Positions 1 to 9,248 are shown, counted from the first letter of the stretch. The stretch is DNA of 64,000 bases from Syntrophus aciditrophicus SB (GCF_000013405.1 NC_007759.1:3039001-3103000); one strand, 5' to 3'. Made by a program: numbers and translations. The notes: generated from the sequence alone by a model not told the origin.

Positions 1-410
1 GTTGATCCCCGTTAAGATGCCATTCATGATCCCTTCTGTTTTCGTCCGCCTAAATCAGACCCTTTCACCACCGGCAAACTGCCATCGCGCATCTCTTTCT
101 CGTTGCCTTTCCTTTTCCTTGATCAACGCGACGATATGCTTGTTATCCTTTTTACTTTTCCATTCAGGCGTCAAGGTATACTTCCGTCCGGAATAGCCGG
201 AACAGTTTTAAAAATTGTTTATTTGCACCTTCCGTTTCACATATCTTCATTGGACTTGGTTCGACTCCAACCGCCTTTGACAGTCGAGTCCTGATATAGG
301 AATGAGGATGAGCAGTAGCAGTCTCATCAAATAAGTTTCGTCACAGCCCAGAGGGAAGAAGGAGGAACTCAGCCTGTTTCTGAAACGCTGCTCTCCTCCC
401 GTGGAGAATC
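1..410. other. No recognisable gene downstream of bamI
   Basis: Only short, low-quality reading frames are present and none resembles a known protein. The one structure seen is an imperfect inverted repeat at 361-399, next to the bamI stop codon and listed separately. A gene beginning left of the window could reach in, but I see no convincing frame. Confidence 0.5.
361..399 (-). terminator. Hairpin after bamI, possible operon terminator
   Basis: Interrupted inverted repeat with arms GGAGGA...CAGC..GTTTC and GAAAC.GCTG...TCCTCC. It lies about 12 bases beyond the bamI stop on the minus strand. The T-tract after it is short (TTCTTCCC), so factor-independent termination is uncertain. It could instead be a 3' mRNA-stabilising structure. 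Confidence 0.4.
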
Positions 411-995
411 TCAGGGCGCCACGAGTCCCATCGTCAGGACGAAAGCCGCCTGGAGGGCCTCCGTCGGACAGAGAGGGAAGCATTCCTTGCAGGCCATGCA
501 TTCCTTCGCGGCGATCTCCGGAATAAAGCTGATCTCCTTCCGAATCCCCCGGTCGACGAAGCCGATGGCGTTCTTCTTCTTGACCTCGGCGCAGTACCGC
601 ACACAGAGGCCGCAATGGATGCAGAAGGACGCTTCCTTTTCGAAACGGTTCCGGTCCGCCCCGTATTCTCTGGCCAGCTCCTCCAGGACGAAGGAATCCG
701 GCGCGTGAGCCAGCAGGAGTTCCAGAATCATCTTGCGGATCCGGTCGATCTTCTCCGATCGGGTCCTGACAACGAGATTATTTTCCACCGGATATACGCA
801 GGAGACCACGAGTCTCGACGAACCGCGGCTCTCCAGTTCCACAATGCAGAGGCGGCAGGCCCCGAAAGGCTCCAGTTTCTCATGGTGGCACAGCGTCGGA
901 ATGAAGATCCCCGCACTTTTCGCCGCCTCCAGAATCGTCATTCCCTTCTCGGCACGAACCTCTTTGCCGTCTATCTGTAAAAGGATTTCACTCAT
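411..995 (-). CDS. bamI: BamI-like [2Fe-2S]/[4Fe-4S] electron-transfer subunit (NuoG N-terminal type)
   Basis: A 194-residue iron-sulfur protein matching the N-terminal part of NuoG/HoxU. A plant-type [2Fe-2S] ferredoxin domain (first 80 residues; CHHEKLEPFGACRLC cysteines) is followed by two four-cysteine clusters, CIHCGLCVRYC near residue 123 and CMACKECFPLC near residue 167. There is no molybdopterin domain, as in the short electron-transfer subunits of NAD-linked bifurcating complexes. The start overlaps the bamH stop (ATGA), indicating translational coupling. It is the last gene of the bam cluster and would pass electrons between the NuoF-like subunit and the Hdr-like part. The name rests on synteny with bamB-I; the fold assignment itself is secure. 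Confidence 0.85.
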   Translation of the reverse strand: MSEILLQIDGKEVRAEKGMTILEAAKSAGIFIPTLCHHEKLEPFGACRLCIVELESRGSSRLVVSCVYPVENNLVVRTRSEKIDRIRKMILELLLAHAPDSFVLEELAREYGADRNRFEKEASFCIHCGLCVRYCAEVKKKNAIGFVDRGIRKEISFIPEIAAKECMACKECFPLCPTEALQAAFVLTMGLVAP

Positions 996-2920
996 GATTC
1001 TTTACCCCCTCTGACGATCTTTCTCGCTTCCCCGGAAACTGGAGGCGGAACCGGCTCGCCGGAAATCTTCCTTACCGCGTTGAAGCGGGGGGGACATACT
1101 TCAAAGCAGGTCCCACATTTCGTGCATTTCTCCTGGTCGATGATGCTGACCAGGTCTTTGCCGCCGTCAATCGCCCCGGCAGGGCACTTCTTGACGCACA
1201 GCTGACACGCCCGGCACTGTTCCGGATCGATGACGTAGGCGATCAGCTCCTTGCAGGACAGCGCCGGACATCTCTTCTCCTTAATGTGAGCCTCGTATTC
1301 ATCCCGGAAGTACTGCAGCGTGCTCAAAAAGGGATTGGGGGCGCTTTTGCCCAGGGCGCACAGGGAGGCTTCCTGGGCAGTCTCGGCCAGCGCCTCCAGA
1401 AGTTCGATGTCGCCCTCTCCGCCTTTCCCTTCGGTGATGCGGGTCAGGATGTTGTCCATCTGCCTTAAGCCCTCACGGCAGGGAACGCATTTGCCGCACG
1501 ATTCATCGGTAAGAAACTTGACGAAGTACCGGGCCGTATCCACCATGCAGGTATCTTCATCCATGACAATCATTCCGCCGGAGCCCATCATGGAACCCGC
1601 CGCGGTCAGCTCGTCAAAACCGACCGGCAGATCCAGCAGGGACTCGGGGATGCATCCCCCCGACGGCCCACCGGTCTGGACCGCCTTGAACTTCTTCCCG
1701 CCGGGAATGCCGCCGCCGATCTTGAAAACGATGTCCCGCAGCGATATCCCCATGGGCACTTCCACCAGCCCGGTATTGGCGATCTTGCCCACCAGAGAGA
1801 AGATCTTCGTCCCCTTGCTGCTTTCCGTTCCAATGGAGGTAAACCAGTCGGCCCCCTTGTTGATGATCAGCGGCACATTCGCCCAGGTCTCCACGTTGTT
1901 CAGCACGGTGGGATGGCCCCAGAGGCCGACCACATTAGAGCGGACATACTTCGGTCGGGGCTCTCCCGCCCGGCCCTCTATGGAGGTCATCAGGGCCGTC
2001 GATTCACCGCAGACAAACGCCCCGGCCCCCTGGTTCACGAACACCCTGAAATTATAACCGGAACCAAAGATGTTTTCTCCCAGCAGACCACAGGCTTCCG
2101 CCTGCTGAATCGCCAGGGTGATATTCTCCACCGCCAGGGGATATTCGTGACGGACGTAAATGTACCCCTCCTGAGCGCCGATGGCGTACCCGCCGATGAT
2201 CAGCCCCTCGAGGACGGAATGCGGGTTGCCTTCAAGAACCGCCCGATCCATAAACGCCCCGGGGTCGCCCTCGTCGGCGTTGACGATGACGTACTTCACC
2301 GGATCGGGAGCATTGCGGGAACCTTCCCACTTCACGCCCGCGGGAAAGCCGGCGCCTCCCCTTCCGCGGAGGTTCGCCTTCTTGACTTCCTCCAGGACCT
2401 CCACCGGAGTCATCGAACCCAGGGCCTCGCCCAGGGCGGAATAGCCTCCGTTGGCCAGGTAGTCGTCGATGTTTTTGGAATCGATTTTTATGTTGTTGCA
2501 GATCACATTCCGTTCCTGATTCCGGTAAAAGGAGATGTCGTACTCATGAACCGCTTTCTCTCCCGTGGCGGGATCAACGTAGAGCAGGCGGTCAACGACC
2601 TTCTTCTCTTTGACGGTCTGCGAGATGATCTCGGGAACGTCTTCGGGCATAACCTGGAGGTAGCAGATCTCCTCGGGATAGATCACCACCACGGGCCCTC
2701 GTTCACAAAATCCCGGACATCCCGTCCCCTTGGTATCCACGGTCGCCGCCAGGCCCTGCTTTTCAATCTCCGCCTTAAAGGCCGCAATGACCTCCAGAGC
2801 GCCGGAAGCCACGCAGCCGGAGCCGGCGCAGATGGAAATGCAGGGTTTGTCCGGATCTCTTCTGGATAGTATTTCCTGCCTGAAGCCCTCTAATTCTTCA
2901 GGCGAATTTAATCGCGTCAT
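992..2920 (-). CDS. bamH: BamH-like NADH-binding flavoprotein subunit (NuoF type)
   Basis: A 642-residue fusion. Its thioredoxin-like [2Fe-2S] domain at the N-terminus (CISICAGSGC and GCPGFCERGP) precedes the NuoF core with FMN/NADH-binding signatures (RGRGGAGFPAGVKWE, NADEGDPGAFMDR). Next comes the NuoF [4Fe-4S] motif ESCGKCVPC, then a C-terminal ferredoxin with two clusters (CRACQLCVKKCP, CTKCGTCFEVCP). The layout is that of NADH-dependent subunits in bifurcating hydrogenases and the Bam complex. Start ATG follows GGGGAAG. It sits between bamG and bamI with a 9-base gap and a 4-base overlap. Inferred role: NAD(H) entry or exit point of the Bam complex. Confidence 0.88.
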   Translation of the reverse strand: MTRLNSPEELEGFRQEILSRRDPDKPCISICAGSGCVASGALEVIAAFKAEIEKQGLAATVDTKGTGCPGFCERGPVVVIYPEEICYLQVMPEDVPEIISQTVKEKKVVDRLLYVDPATGEKAVHEYDISFYRNQERNVICNNIKIDSKNIDDYLANGGYSALGEALGSMTPVEVLEEVKKANLRGRGGAGFPAGVKWEGSRNAPDPVKYVIVNADEGDPGAFMDRAVLEGNPHSVLEGLIIGGYAIGAQEGYIYVRHEYPLAVENITLAIQQAEACGLLGENIFGSGYNFRVFVNQGAGAFVCGESTALMTSIEGRAGEPRPKYVRSNVVGLWGHPTVLNNVETWANVPLIINKGADWFTSIGTESSKGTKIFSLVGKIANTGLVEVPMGISLRDIVFKIGGGIPGGKKFKAVQTGGPSGGCIPESLLDLPVGFDELTAAGSMMGSGGMIVMDEDTCMVDTARYFVKFLTDESCGKCVPCREGLRQMDNILTRITEGKGGEGDIELLEALAETAQEASLCALGKSAPNPFLSTLQYFRDEYEAHIKEKRCPALSCKELIAYVIDPEQCRACQLCVKKCPAGAIDGGKDLVSIIDQEKCTKCGTCFEVCPPRFNAVRKISGEPVPPPVSGEARKIVRGGKES

Positions 2921-2929
2921 AATCTTCCC

Positions 2930-3382
2930 CTACTCGTATTTTTTTAACACATCGATGGTCTTGCTCGGTGTCGCCTTGCCGTATACCTTCCCGTCGATTT
3001 CCATCACGGGACCCAGGGCGCAGCAGCCCAGACAGTTCACCGTTTCCAGACTGAACTTCAAATCCAGGTCCGTCTCCCCCGGTTTGATGCCCGTCATCTC
3101 TTCCACGGTGTCCAGGACACGGTTCGCTCCACGGACGTGACAGGCCGTTCCCAGGCAGACATGAACCTGATGGCGACCTTTGGGAACCGTGCTGAAGACC
3201 TTATAAAAGGTCGCGGCATGACGCACCGTGGTAAGCGGAACCTGGAGCTTTTCACTGACCCGATCCAGCGCTTCCTTGGGAAGCCAGTGATTCTCCTCCT
3301 GGATATCCAGCAGGATCTGAATGAGCGCACTGGAGGCACCATGATGCTTTTCGATAATCTGATCGATTCTCTCGTTATCCAT
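2930..3382 (-). CDS. bamG: BamG-like [2Fe-2S] subunit (NuoE type)
   Basis: A 150-residue NuoE-family protein with a helical N-terminus and a thioredoxin-like domain. Its four cluster cysteines are visible as CLGTAC (near residue 80) and CLGCC (near residue 116), the usual C-x4-C...C-x3-C pattern. NuoE proteins carry one [2Fe-2S] cluster and work with NuoF. AGAAGGATAACG upstream of ATG supports the start. About 100 bases holding a strong palindrome separate it from bamF. The neighbours make it the bamG position of the class II benzoyl-CoA reductase operon. Confidence 0.88.
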   Translation of the reverse strand: MDNERIDQIIEKHHGASSALIQILLDIQEENHWLPKEALDRVSEKLQVPLTTVRHAATFYKVFSTVPKGRHQVHVCLGTACHVRGANRVLDTVEEMTGIKPGETDLDLKFSLETVNCLGCCALGPVMEIDGKVYGKATPSKTIDVLKKYE

Positions 3383-3429
3383 AATCGTTATCCTTCTGAG
3401 TAAGTTCGATAAATTACTCTATCTCAAAG

Positions 3430-3445
3430 CGCCACCATGGTGGCG
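3430..3445. repeat. Perfect 16-bp palindrome between bamF and bamG
   Basis: CGCCACCATGGTGGCG is a perfect inverted repeat in the only sizeable gap inside the bamE-I block. In mRNA it would form a GC-rich stem-loop, possibly setting subunit ratios by processing or partial termination, or it may be a protein-binding operator. A second short hairpin (CCGGAAGTCCGG) with an A-rich flank directly follows the bamF stop at about 3471-3482. Confidence 0.6.
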
Positions 3446-3483
3446 TGGGTCGCTAATCTTTTTTTATCCCCGGACTTCCGGCT

Positions 3484-4257
3484 TCAAGCCAGGGCGTAAC
3501 GCTTCTGTTCTACATCGTACCGGACCAGACCGTGCTTCGATGACGTATTCATATGCCGTGACACGGCTGACGGCGTCAGGCCCAACCGTTGTGCGATCTC
3601 TCCCGTGGAAAGAGGCTGCTGCCGCAGGAGGGACATAATCTCGCTGATCGTCAGCTTGTCGCCGATCAGGTCTTCGAAGATCCGGTTCACCTCGTCGCTG
3701 TTGAAAAAGGCTTCCACATCTTCTCTCGTTTTCAGGTCCGGAGACAATCTCAACCGTTCCCTTTCCACCAGCCGGATGGAGGGGATCAATCGCGTCGCCG
3801 CTTCAAGTCCGGCGGCCAGCGTATCGTTCGCGATCCCTTCCGCGACGCCGAGCGGCCCCATCGCTTTCACATTCTTCTCGATGTCGTTCATGGTTTCGGC
3901 AAACCGGATCCCCTCGCCGGCGGAGATGAACTCGATCCTCAGCCTTTCGGGGTTCAATCCGATGTGCTCCAGCATTTTTCCGGCAATGAGAACCGTGCTC
4001 AGGGCATGGTAATTCCCATGCGTGATGTAGTTGCATTCCCCCAGGTGACAACCGATAACGAACACCCCGTCCGCCCCCTTCGAGAAAGCCCTGAATATAT
4101 GGGTTAAATCGACTCTCCCGGAACACATGACCCGGATGAGCCGGATATCGGTCGCATATTGCAGTCTGGAAACTCCAGCCAGGTCAGCTGCGCCGTATCC
4201 TCACCACTGGCAGACGAAACCAAGTATCTTGGGTTTAAATTCCAGTCCTGTCGTCAT
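3484..4257 (-). CDS. bamF: BamF-like selenoprotein: MvhD domain fused to a winged-helix domain
   Basis: A 257-residue protein read through an in-frame TGA at 4201-4203 (codon 19). ATG at 4257 follows GGGGTGAGGAAGA. The N-terminus reads MTTGLEFKPKILGFVCQW-U-GYGAADLAG, where MvhD/FlpD proteins have C-x-W-C, so TGA stands for the second cluster ligand. Residues 1-140 are the MvhD fold (later CSGRVD and GCHLGECNY motifs), which transfers electrons between HdrA and NuoF/hydrogenase modules. Residues 205-257 form an ArsR/MarR-like winged helix (LSTGEIAQRLGLTPSAVSRHM). Selenocysteine here is known for BamF of aromatic-degrading anaerobes. Starting at the later ATG (4128) would delete the cluster-binding motif, so a pseudogene is unlikely. 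Confidence 0.9.
4166..4178 (-). promoter_or_regulatory. SECIS-like hairpin of bamF
   Basis: Perfect 5-bp stem CTGGA/TCCAG closing a GTT loop, starting 23 bases after the TGA codon inside the coding sequence. Bacterial SECIS elements are small hairpins with the apical loop roughly 16-37 bases after UGA, often with G and U in the loop. This hairpin fits that position. Base pairing is seen directly; recognition by SelB is inferred. Confidence 0.6.
4201..4203 (-). other. Selenocysteine codon (TGA) of bamF
   Basis: In-frame TGA as codon 19, between FVCQW and GYGAADLAG. The frame is open and MvhD-like on both sides, and the site matches a conserved cluster cysteine of the family. Confidence 0.9.
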
Positions 4258-4317
4258 TCTTCCTCACCCCTTCCCTCAGAAATTCTGATTGTAATTCTTA
4301 CTGTTCTGTTATGCATA

Positions 4318-7300
4318 TCAGACCGCCGAATCGATTAATTGCAGTAGTTCTTCCTCCTGAACCGCGGCCTCGACCTGGTTCAGGATCTCTTCATCGGTAA
4401 AGTGCTTCAGGGAAACCGCCGAGGTCGGACACACGGTGTTGCAGACCCCGTCGCCCTTGCAGAGAACGGGATTCACCCTCGCCCTTCTGCCCCGCGGCGA
4501 CTCGTAAAAGTCAATGGCCCCGTACGAACAGACCGTGATGCAGGCCCCGCAGGAAACGCACTTCTCCTCGTCCACCCGGGCCACGGCCCCCGATGCCGTC
4601 ACGATATCCCGGGACAGCAGCGTCAGCACCCGCCCGGCCGCACCGTAAGCCTGGCTGATCGTTTCCGGGATATGCTTGGGATACTGGGCCATGCCACAGA
4701 GATAGACGCCGTCCGTCCCGAACTCCACCGGCCGCAGCTTGACGTGGGCTTCCTTGAAAAAGCCGTCCGGATTCAACGTGACCTTGAACAGGCTCGCGAC
4801 GTCCGGTGTCGCCGCCGATGGAATCGTCGCGGCGGACAGAACGAGGCAGTCGGCATCCAGGGCCAGCCGCTGACCGAGAATCGGATCGGCCACCGTCACC
4901 CGCAGAACGGGTTTGCCTTCCTCCACAACGGCTTCCACCTGCGGGGCATCCTCCGGCTCGAAGCGGATGAACTTCACATCCTTCTCCGACGCCTCCCGGT
5001 AATAATCCTCGGCATAACCGTAGGTCCTCATATCCCGGAAGAGAATGGAAACATCCATCTCCGGATTTTTCTCCTTCAGTTTCAGGGCATTCTTGACGGC
5101 ATGGCTGCAGCAGATCTTGCTGCAGTAATTTCTCTCCTCGTTGCGGCAACCCACGCACTGGATCATCACGACACCGCCGGCGTTAAGGACCTTTTCGTCG
5201 CCCTTCGCGATCCGTTCCTCCAATTCCAGCTGGGTCATGACCCGTTCATCCTGACCATAGAGGTATTCCGTAGGCTTGTATTCCTCGGCGCCGATGGCGA
5301 TGACCGTCGCCCCATGACGGATCTCCGCCGTGCCTCTGCCCGATTTCACCCTGGTCACGAAATTACCGATATACCCGCCGGCCTCCGTGATGGTCGCGCC
5401 CGTATACACATGCACCAGAGGATGACGATAGACTTTCCCGATCAGATCGTTCAGGTAGGCCTGAACATCCATCCCTTCCAGGGTGTAATGGATCCGCCTT
5501 GCCGTTCCCCCCAGTTCCTTCTCCTTTTCCACCAGGTAGACCTCATGCCCCTGGTCCGCAATCGAAAGGGCGCAGGTCATCCCGGCAATTCCGCCGCCGA
5601 CCACCAGGGCCGCGTTATCCACGGGCAGATCATACTCCGGCAATGGCTCCAGGCTGCGGGCGCGCGCCACCGACATCCGGATCAGATCCTTCGCCTTCTG
5701 CGTGGCGTCTTCCTTCTCCTTGGCGTGAACCCAGGAGTTATGCTCCCGGATGTTCGCCATCTCGTAATAATATTGATTCAAACCCCCTTCCCGGACGGTG
5801 TCGCGAAACAGGGGCTCCAGGGTCCGGGGAGAGCAGGCGGCAACCACCACGCGGTTGAGCCCTTTCTCCCGAATCATGTCCGTGATTTCCCGGGAAGAAT
5901 TCGTGGCGCAGGAAAAAAGCTGCTCCTGGGCGTAGACCACATTGGGCAGACTCTGGGCGTACTCCACCGCTTCCGGCACGTTGACGATCCTTCCGATATT
6001 GGCCCCGCAGTGGCACACAAAGACGCCGATCCGCGGCTCTTCCCCGGAGACATCCCTCTCCGGGGGATAAACTCTCGCCGTGGACAGCTTTCCCCGCCGG
6101 TAATTCAGCAGTTCGCCGCACTGCGAACCGGCCGCGCTGGCCGTCAAAACCGAATCGGGGATATCGGCAGGCCCCAGGAATCCGCCGCTGACAAAGATGC
6201 CGGCCTGGCTGGTCTCCATGGGATTGGTCGAATCGGTCAGGCAGAATCCGTGGGCGTTGAGGTCGATCCCGAACTTGCCCGCCATCGCCTTCGCTTCCTC
6301 CGGAGGATTCAGGCCGACGGACAGAACCACCATCTCGAAATCCTCTTCCTTGACCCCTTCATCGGGTGTGGAATACCGGATCGTGACGTTTTTCGTGACC
6401 GGGTCCTCCCGAACAATGGACACGTAGCTGCGGATAAAACGGACCCCGGGAAGATCCGCCGTTCTCTGGTAGAACCGCTCGAAATCCTTCCCGAAGGAAC
6501 GAATGTCGTTGTGGAAGATCGTGCATTCCGCGGTGGCGTCATGCTCCTTGGTGAGGATCACCTGCTTCTGGTTATAGGTGCAGCAGACCCCTGAACAATA
6601 GCTGTTCTCGCCCTCGGTCACCCGGCGGGAACCGACGCAGGAAATCCACGCGATTTTATGGGGGTGCTTCAGATCGGAGGCACGCAGGATCTCGCCGCCG
6701 TAGGCCCCCGTGGCGGACAGAAGCCGCTCGAAATCCATGCTGGTGACCACGTTGGCGAATTCGCCGTAATGATATTCCGGGTTCGCTCCGGGGTCATAGG
6801 GCTCCAGTCCGGTCGCCAGAATGACCGCCCCCACATTGATCTCCACCTTCTGCGGCTTCTGGCCGAAATCAATGGCGCCGGCCTGACAGACTCTTTCGCA
6901 GAGGGTGCATTTCTTCTCTTTAAGATAGAGGCAGCTCTCATCGATGTAGGCCACCAGAGGAAACGCCTGCGAAAAATAGACATGGACGGCTTTGCTGTAT
7001 GAAATATCCTGATTAAACCGGTCCGGATACTGCACCGGGCAGTATTCCGTACACGTACCGCAACCCGTGCATTTGTCTTCAATGATATATCTGGGCTTTT
7101 TAATCAGCGTCACCGTGAAATCTCCCGCCTCCCCGACTATACTGTCCACATCGGTATAGCTCAGGATCTCGATGTTTGGATGCCGGCCGACCTCGGCCAG
7201 TTTCGGTGAGAGAATTCACATGGAGCAGTCGTTGGTCGGAAAGGTCTTGTCCAACTGGGCCATATGCCCGCCGATGCTGGGTCCCTTCTCTACCAGGTAA

Positions 7301-7422
7301 ACCTTGAAGCCCGCCGTGGCCAGGTCGAGAGAGGCCTGAATACCGCTGATCCCGCCGCCGACGACCATGACGTCTCCGAAGCCGCCTTCTCCGAAGCTTT
7401 TATAAATCTGTTCTTTTTCCAT
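4318..7422 (-). CDS. bamE: BamE-like selenoprotein, HdrA-type flavoprotein
   Basis: A 1034-residue HdrA homologue read through a TGA at 7216-7218 (codon 69). The N-terminal FAD motif [16 protein letters not shown] is followed by [22 protein letters not shown], where HdrA normally has CSMCILSPK. Next come ferredoxin motifs [12 protein letters not shown] and [11 protein letters not shown], an internal HdrA-like segment ([16 protein letters not shown]), a second Rossmann motif [16 protein letters not shown] near residue 520, and C-terminal [11 protein letters not shown] and [11 protein letters not shown] clusters. It is therefore a long, HdrA-duplicated form. HdrA flavin is the electron-bifurcating site in heterodisulfide reductase; the same role is inferred here. 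Selenocysteine at this position is known in HdrA/BamE selenoproteins. Confidence 0.92.
7185..7198 (-). promoter_or_regulatory. SECIS-like hairpin of bamE
   Basis: GGCCGAGGTCGGCC pairs as a 5-bp GC stem (GGCCG/CGGCC) around an AGGT loop. The loop lies about 23-26 bases after the UGA codon, in the range of bacterial SECIS elements, and carries the GGU-type apical sequence found in several of them. Function is inferred from position and pairing. Confidence 0.65.
7216..7218 (-). other. Selenocysteine codon (TGA) of bamE
   Basis: In-frame TGA, codon 69, in the context PTNDCSM-TGA-ILSPK. HdrA-like sequence continues uninterrupted on both sides, and the residue replaced is a conserved HdrA cysteine. 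Confidence 0.92.
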
Positions 7423-7451
7423 TATATTACCTCATCGGGTGTGATGATTTC

Positions 7452-8603
7452 CTAAAGCAATTCCGAAATCACTTCCGAGATCTCTTTGACTTCAATCTTG
7501 TCGTCCAGACCCATGGTGACCCGGCTGTCCTCGAAATTGGTGATGCAGTACGGACAGGCCGTGACCAGCACTTCCGCTCCAACGCCAACGGCCTGATCGA
7601 TCCGCAGATCGCAGAAGCGCTCTCCCTTGACCGTCTCCATCCAGATCCGGCCGCCACCGCCGCCGCAGCAAAGGCTCGCAACGCGGTTTTCAGGCATCTC
7701 CATCAACTCCAGACCGGGAACGGCCTGCAACACATTGCGGGGCTCGTCATAAATGCCGTTGTGACGCCCCAGGTAACAGGGGTCATGCCAGGTGACCTTC
7801 TTCGCAAATTCCCCGTTCAGCGTCAGCCGGCCCGAATCGATGAGTTCCTGCAGGTACTGGGTGATGTGCACCACCTCGAAGCGCACCATGAACTCGGGAT
7901 ACTCGTTCTTGAAGGTATGGTAGCAGTGAGGCGAAGAAACCAGAATCCTCTTCACACCGGCATCGATGAAGGCCTTGATGTTCTCCTTCGCCAGGCGCTG
8001 GAACACCTCCTCGTCGCCTGTCTTGCGGATGCTCTCTCCACAGCAGACCTCCTTGTCGCCCAGGATCCCGAAATGGACCCCGGCCGCATTCAGGATCTTG
8101 GCCGTGGCTGCGGCAACCCTCTTCATCCTCGGGTCATAGCTGGGATAGCAGCCCGGAAAATAGAGAATCTCCATCTCCTTACTGAAGGGTTCAACGGACA
8201 GACCCCTGGCCCAGTCCGCTCTCTTGCTCCGTTCTTCATTCAAGGGGTTGCCTGAGCCGACGAGGCTGCCGGCTATCGTCTTGATGGGACGGACGGAATG
8301 GGGAAATACCCCGTATTCCGTGGCAATCCTCCGCAGGGCCACCCCGGATTCAATCTGTTTCACGTCCCGCGGACACACCTGAGGACATCTTCCGCAGGTG
8401 GTGCAACGCCACATCTCTTCACTCTCAATGTCCGTCAGGCCGAATGTCGCCTCCCGGACCAGCTTGCGCATACTGAACGTCGTCACCCGGTTCCAGGGAC
8501 AGACACTGTCGCACAGTCCGCATTGAAAGCATCTCTTGAAGGCGTCTCCACCATGCGCCTTTATCTCTGTAATAATCTCCTTGAAGGGGGCTATAGTCTC
8601 CAC
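7452..8603 (-). CDS. bamD: BamD-like HdrD-type iron-sulfur oxidoreductase
   Basis: A 383-residue protein. Two N-terminal [4Fe-4S] motifs (CFQCGLCDSVCP, CTTCGRCPQVCP) precede two CCG domains (YFPGCYPSYD...VCCGES and HDPCYLGRH...SLCCGGGGG). The CCG pair is the hallmark of HdrD/HdrB and glycolate-oxidase GlcF-like subunits and binds a non-cubane cluster in HdrB. Translation starts at GTG (8603) after GGAAGGATACCG. Only 29 bases separate it from bamE. In the Bam complex this subunit would connect the HdrA-like BamE with the BamBC catalytic unit; that wiring is inferred. Confidence 0.88.
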   Translation of the reverse strand: METIAPFKEIITEIKAHGGDAFKRCFQCGLCDSVCPWNRVTTFSMRKLVREATFGLTDIESEEMWRCTTCGRCPQVCPRDVKQIESGVALRRIATEYGVFPHSVRPIKTIAGSLVGSGNPLNEERSKRADWARGLSVEPFSKEMEILYFPGCYPSYDPRMKRVAAATAKILNAAGVHFGILGDKEVCCGESIRKTGDEEVFQRLAKENIKAFIDAGVKRILVSSPHCYHTFKNEYPEFMVRFEVVHITQYLQELIDSGRLTLNGEFAKKVTWHDPCYLGRHNGIYDEPRNVLQAVPGLELMEMPENRVASLCCGGGGGRIWMETVKGERFCDLRIDQAVGVGAEVLVTACPYCITNFEDSRVTMGLDDKIEVKEISEVISELL

Positions 8604-8708
8604 CGGTATCCTTCCTTATTCCTTATACTGAATTCATCCGAAACATCCCGGACTGATTCAGTTTTCGTTACTTCCCCACAGGGCGTGGAGGAAAATCGAT
8701 TTCATAGA

Positions 8709-9248
8709 TCAGGATTTTTGCGTCAGTCGGGCAGCGGTACGCATCATCTTGTCCCACCCGAATTTGTCCGCTATGGCGGTCAACGCGGTCTCCAGAGCAT
8801 CTATCTCCACCTGCTCTTCCACTTCTATCTCCCGTTCCTCGTACTTCAGGGCATCACGCACGCACCAGTGGACACACATCGGCTCTTCCAGGGGCGGATC
8901 ACTTTGACACATATCGCATCCCAGCGGGAGACCGGAGTCGGGTTCGACAAACCTGCCCCGGGACGGACAGGCAGCGCGGCAGAACTCGCATTCGTCGTAC
9001 GTCCTGTCATCAATATGATAGCTGATTCTGCCCCCGCATTCGGCCGGGGTATACTCCCCTGCGAATACCGGCAGAAAGATATCCCTCAGCGGGAGTCGAA
9101 CGACCTGGACACGTGACTTTGCCGGACTATTACTGCTCCATTGCGGTGTGGAGTGAAAAGCGGAACACATGACTTCACATGTGCGACAGCCGTTGCACTT
9201 CTCCGCATCAACGGTAATCCTCTTGACTATCTTCTTAATCTTGGCCAT
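8709..9248 (-). CDS. bamC: BamC-like polyferredoxin partner of the AOR-type subunit
   Basis: A 179-residue soluble iron-sulfur protein of the dimethyl-sulfoxide-reductase electron-transfer type. Cysteine groups are visible at CNGCRTCEVMC (near residue 18), CEFCRAAC, and CDMCQ...CVHWC, enough for three [4Fe-4S] clusters. Proteins of this kind pair with AOR-family oxidoreductases; BamC forms the BamBC core of class II benzoyl-CoA reductase. It follows bamB by 134 bases and precedes bamD by 105 bases. I see no membrane segment or signal peptide. Confidence 0.87.
   Translation of the reverse strand: MAKIKKIVKRITVDAEKCNGCRTCEVMCSAFHSTPQWSSNSPAKSRVQVVRLPLRDIFLPVFAGEYTPAECGGRISYHIDDRTYDECEFCRAACPSRGRFVEPDSGLPLGCDMCQSDPPLEEPMCVHWCVRDALKYEEREIEVEEQVEIDALETALTAIADKFGWDKMMRTAARLTQKS

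Noticed and set aside
2-196. Small gene at the left edge
   Set aside because: Poor amino-acid composition and no ribosome site visible; overlapping alternative frames are equally open.
4402-6594. 730-codon open frame on the plus strand opposite bamE
   Set aside because: Composition (Arg/His/Gly/Pro-rich, no recognisable motif) is that of an antisense shadow of a GC-rich gene; bamE on the other strand has clear HdrA motifs.
4128-7216. bamE and bamF as frameshifted or nonsense pseudogenes
   Set aside because: The interruptions are single in-frame TGA codons at known Sec positions with hairpins downstream, and the flanking reading frames are intact.
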